Of a stretch of 7,131 nucleotides of DNA, positions 5,839 to 7,131 are shown piece by piece. Within the stretch, counting starts at the first letter, position 1. Each line of letters opens with the position of its first letter. This stretch comes from Hydrogenophilales bacterium RIFOXYD1_FULL_62_11 (GTDB lineage Bacteria > Pseudomonadota > Gammaproteobacteria > Burkholderiales > Thiobacillaceae): the NCBI GenBank assembly GCA_001802655.1, contig MGZO01000086.1, positions 3,039-10,169 of the forward strand, written 5' to 3'. Under the pieces are notes generated by a model. The model was not told the origin of the DNA. It ran no database searches and saw nothing but the letters and a program-made list of their open reading frames with translations. The position numbers and the translations under genes are program-made.

Positions 5839-7131
5839 TCAGGTGCCGCCGCCGTGGAATTCGACGCCGGGCTGGCGTTCCGGCAGGTCGGCCACCAGCA
5901 GCTCGCGCCGTGCGATGGCCAGTGCCTCGACACTGGATGCGTTCAGATACGTTTTGGCATCGGACACAGCCGCCGCCAGCAACTCGGCTGCCAGCGCGTC
6001 GGGTTCGCGCCCCAGCGATCTGGCCAGCGCCCGCAGTTCAGTACACGGGTCCTGCGGCAGGCGGATTTCCAGCGGTTTGCCTTTGCCGGCGGCAAGCGGC
6101 GCGGCGGAGGTCGCACCCGGTTGGGCCAGTACCTGGCTCATCACGCGGGCGATCTGCGAGGCGGCTGACGGCAACTGGGCGCCGGGTTGCAAGCGGATCT
6201 TGTTGATGAAATATTTCTCGAAATCGATCTTGGCCTGATGTACCCAGCGTCCCTGGCGCATCCAGTTGATGTCGCGCAAGGGCACCTGCGGCTCGGACAG
6301 ATATGCTGCGCCGTTATTGCCCATGTCAGAGAGCCACTTGGCGCGCTGCGGCACGTAGCTCACCAGCGGCGCGTCGCTGATCAGGGCGAGGATGTTCTGC
6401 ACCACGATCTCGCCGGCTTTCGAGATCGAATACACCGAGTCGGGCGCACCCACCGGCACCGGCGTTTTATCGACCTCCGGTTGCGCCACGCAGGCGCCCA
6501 GCGCGAACACGTTGGGGTAATCGGGGTTGCGCAGATATTCGTCCACCACCACCAGCCCGCGTTCGTTGACCAGTCCGGTTGCCGTCCGTATCCCGGGCAC
6601 GCCGCCGAAAGCCGGCCAGACCATCGAATAGGCATAGGGCAGGGCGTGGGTCTGTTTTTCGTTGCCGGCGGCATCAAGCTCGATGACCTGAAAGCTGTCC
6701 TTGTCGATGCGAACCGTGCGCGCATTGCAGATCACGCTGATCTTGGTGTCGACCAGGGCGGCGGTCACCGCACCGCGGCTGGCGCCTTCGCCACCGAGCC
6801 CGAGGTGGCCGGGCCAGGGTTCGGGCGTAACCAGGGTGATGGCCACCCGCTCGCGGATGTTGCGCCGCTTGAGGTCGGCGTCGATCAGGAAGGCATATTC
6901 GTAGAGCGGCCCCAGCACGCTGGCGCCAGGTGCCGCGCCAATCACGATGGGGCCGGGATGGCGTACGAACTCGCGGTAGGCGGCGAGCGCCTGCTCGGCC
7001 TGGTCGACGTGGATCACCGAGTGGGTGTGTTCGGCCAGACCCGGAATGGCGTCGGTCAGGCCGGCCACCCCGGTGGCGATCAGCAGGGTGTCGTAGAACA
7101 GTACATCGCCGTTTTCCAGGTCGACCTGGAT
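5839..7131 (-). CDS. SQR-type FAD/NAD(P)-binding flavoprotein lacking redox cysteines, N-terminus outside window
   Basis: This partial gene has 430 residues visible and is open to the right edge. Residues are counted from that edge. YDTLLIATG (13-21) is the Rossmann-fold motif of the disulfide oxidoreductase superfamily, so the GTG at 7068 is internal and not a start. SQR-family blocks follow: SVIHVDQAEQA (38-48), PGPIVIGAAPGASVLGPLYE (59-78), PEPWPGHLGLGG, LPYAYSMVWPAFGGVPG, YPNVFALG, TPVPVGAP, and the C-terminal GRWVHQAKIDFEKYF (294-308). Canonical SQR oxidises sulfide to polysulfide and passes electrons through FAD to quinone at the membrane, using three cysteines (128, 160 and 356 in Acidithiobacillus ferrooxidans). 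Here the equivalent positions are Ile40, Val72 and Trp266. The usual PKTGYM segment reads PDSVYS. A C-terminal extension of about 117 residues includes a ribbon-helix-helix-like stretch. It is probably the upstream member of an operon with the DsrC-family gene and nnrS. The family call is firm, but sulfide oxidation is unlikely. Confidence 0.9.
   Translation of the reverse strand: MQVDLENGDVLFYDTLLIATGVAGLTDAIPGLAEHTHSVIHVDQAEQALAAYREFVRHPGPIVIGAAPGASVLGPLYEYAFLIDADLKRRNIRERVAITLVTPEPWPGHLGLGGEGASRGAVTAALVDTKISVICNARTVRIDKDSFQVIELDAAGNEKQTHALPYAYSMVWPAFGGVPGIRTATGLVNERGLVVVDEYLRNPDYPNVFALGACVAQPEVDKTPVPVGAPDSVYSISKAGEIVVQNILALISDAPLVSYVPQRAKWLSDMGNNGAAYLSEPQVPLRDINWMRQGRWVHQAKIDFEKYFINKIRLQPGAQLPSAASQIARVMSQVLAQPGATSAAPLAAGKGKPLEIRLPQDPCTELRALARSLGREPDALAAELLAAAVSDAKTYLNASSVEALAIARRELLVADLPERQPGVEFHGGGT
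5944..6078 (-). other. Ribbon-helix-helix-like segment in the C-terminal extension of the SQR-type protein
   Basis: Within the extension of the SQR-type protein, residues about 352-396 counted from the window edge read KPLEIRLP, then CTELRALARSLG, then REPDALAAELLAAAV. This is the strand-helix-turn-helix pattern seen in CopG/Arc-type DNA-binding or antitoxin domains. It is preceded by an Ala/Gln/Pro-rich linker (GAQLPSAAS and APLAAGKG) and followed by a charged helix and a tail ending in three glycines. The match is by eye only, and a plain helical oligomerisation segment is the alternative. Confidence 0.4.

Noticed and set aside
5790..5933. Longer N-terminus for the DsrC-family protein
   Set aside because: The added residues have no family similarity, overlap the 3' end of the SQR-type gene, and the strong AGGAG site points to the ATG at 5789.
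7066..7068. GTG as the start codon of the SQR-type gene
   Set aside because: The frame continues to the window edge and encodes YDTLLIATG just upstream, a standard internal motif of this flavoprotein superfamily, so the GTG is an internal valine codon.
1..7131. CRISPR arrays, tRNA or rRNA genes, insertion sequences
   Set aside because: No regularly spaced repeats, no tRNA- or rRNA-like sequence and no transposase reading frame were seen; all gaps between genes are 80 bases or less.

Overview
The window is a GC-rich stretch of a proteobacterial chromosome, almost entirely coding, with gaps of 10 to 80 bases. The combination of a phosphoketolase, a bacterial glycogen phosphorylase, a ModE-type DNA-binding protein, a DUF302 protein, NnrS, a DsrC-family protein and a sulfide:quinone oxidoreductase (SQR)-type flavoprotein fits a sulfur-oxidising or denitrifying beta- or gammaproteobacterium (a Thiobacillus-like organism is my guess). 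That assignment is inferred from gene content; no marker gene is present.

Left part, plus strand (1-3297): the C-terminal third of a phosphoketolase is followed after 25 bases by a complete glycogen phosphorylase. Together they look like a storage-carbon unit. Phosphorylase releases glucose 1-phosphate from glycogen, and phosphoketolase cleaves xylulose 5-phosphate or fructose 6-phosphate to acetyl phosphate.

Middle (3308-4209): a small minus-strand gene, convergent with glgP, encodes a ModE N-terminal winged helix-turn-helix with no molybdate-binding domain. It is divergent from a gene for an exported DUF302 protein. The 80-base space between them holds a perfect 8-base inverted repeat and a possible leaderless promoter for the regulator.

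Right part, minus strand (4234-7131), transcribed from right to left: an SQR-type flavoprotein (N-terminus beyond the window), a DsrC-family protein and NnrS, separated by 49 and 41 bases, so probably one operon. This is the most unusual part. The SQR-type protein keeps the family fold motifs, but all three redox cysteines of canonical SQR are replaced (Ile, Val, Trp), and it carries a C-terminal extension of about 117 residues that resembles a ribbon-helix-helix domain. The DsrC-family protein keeps the inner cysteine but has Trp in place of the C-terminal one. Two sulfur-handling families that have lost catalytic thiols, next to a nitric-oxide-related membrane protein, suggest a sensing, regulatory or alternative electron-transfer role rather than ordinary sulfide oxidation. 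That functional idea is inference.
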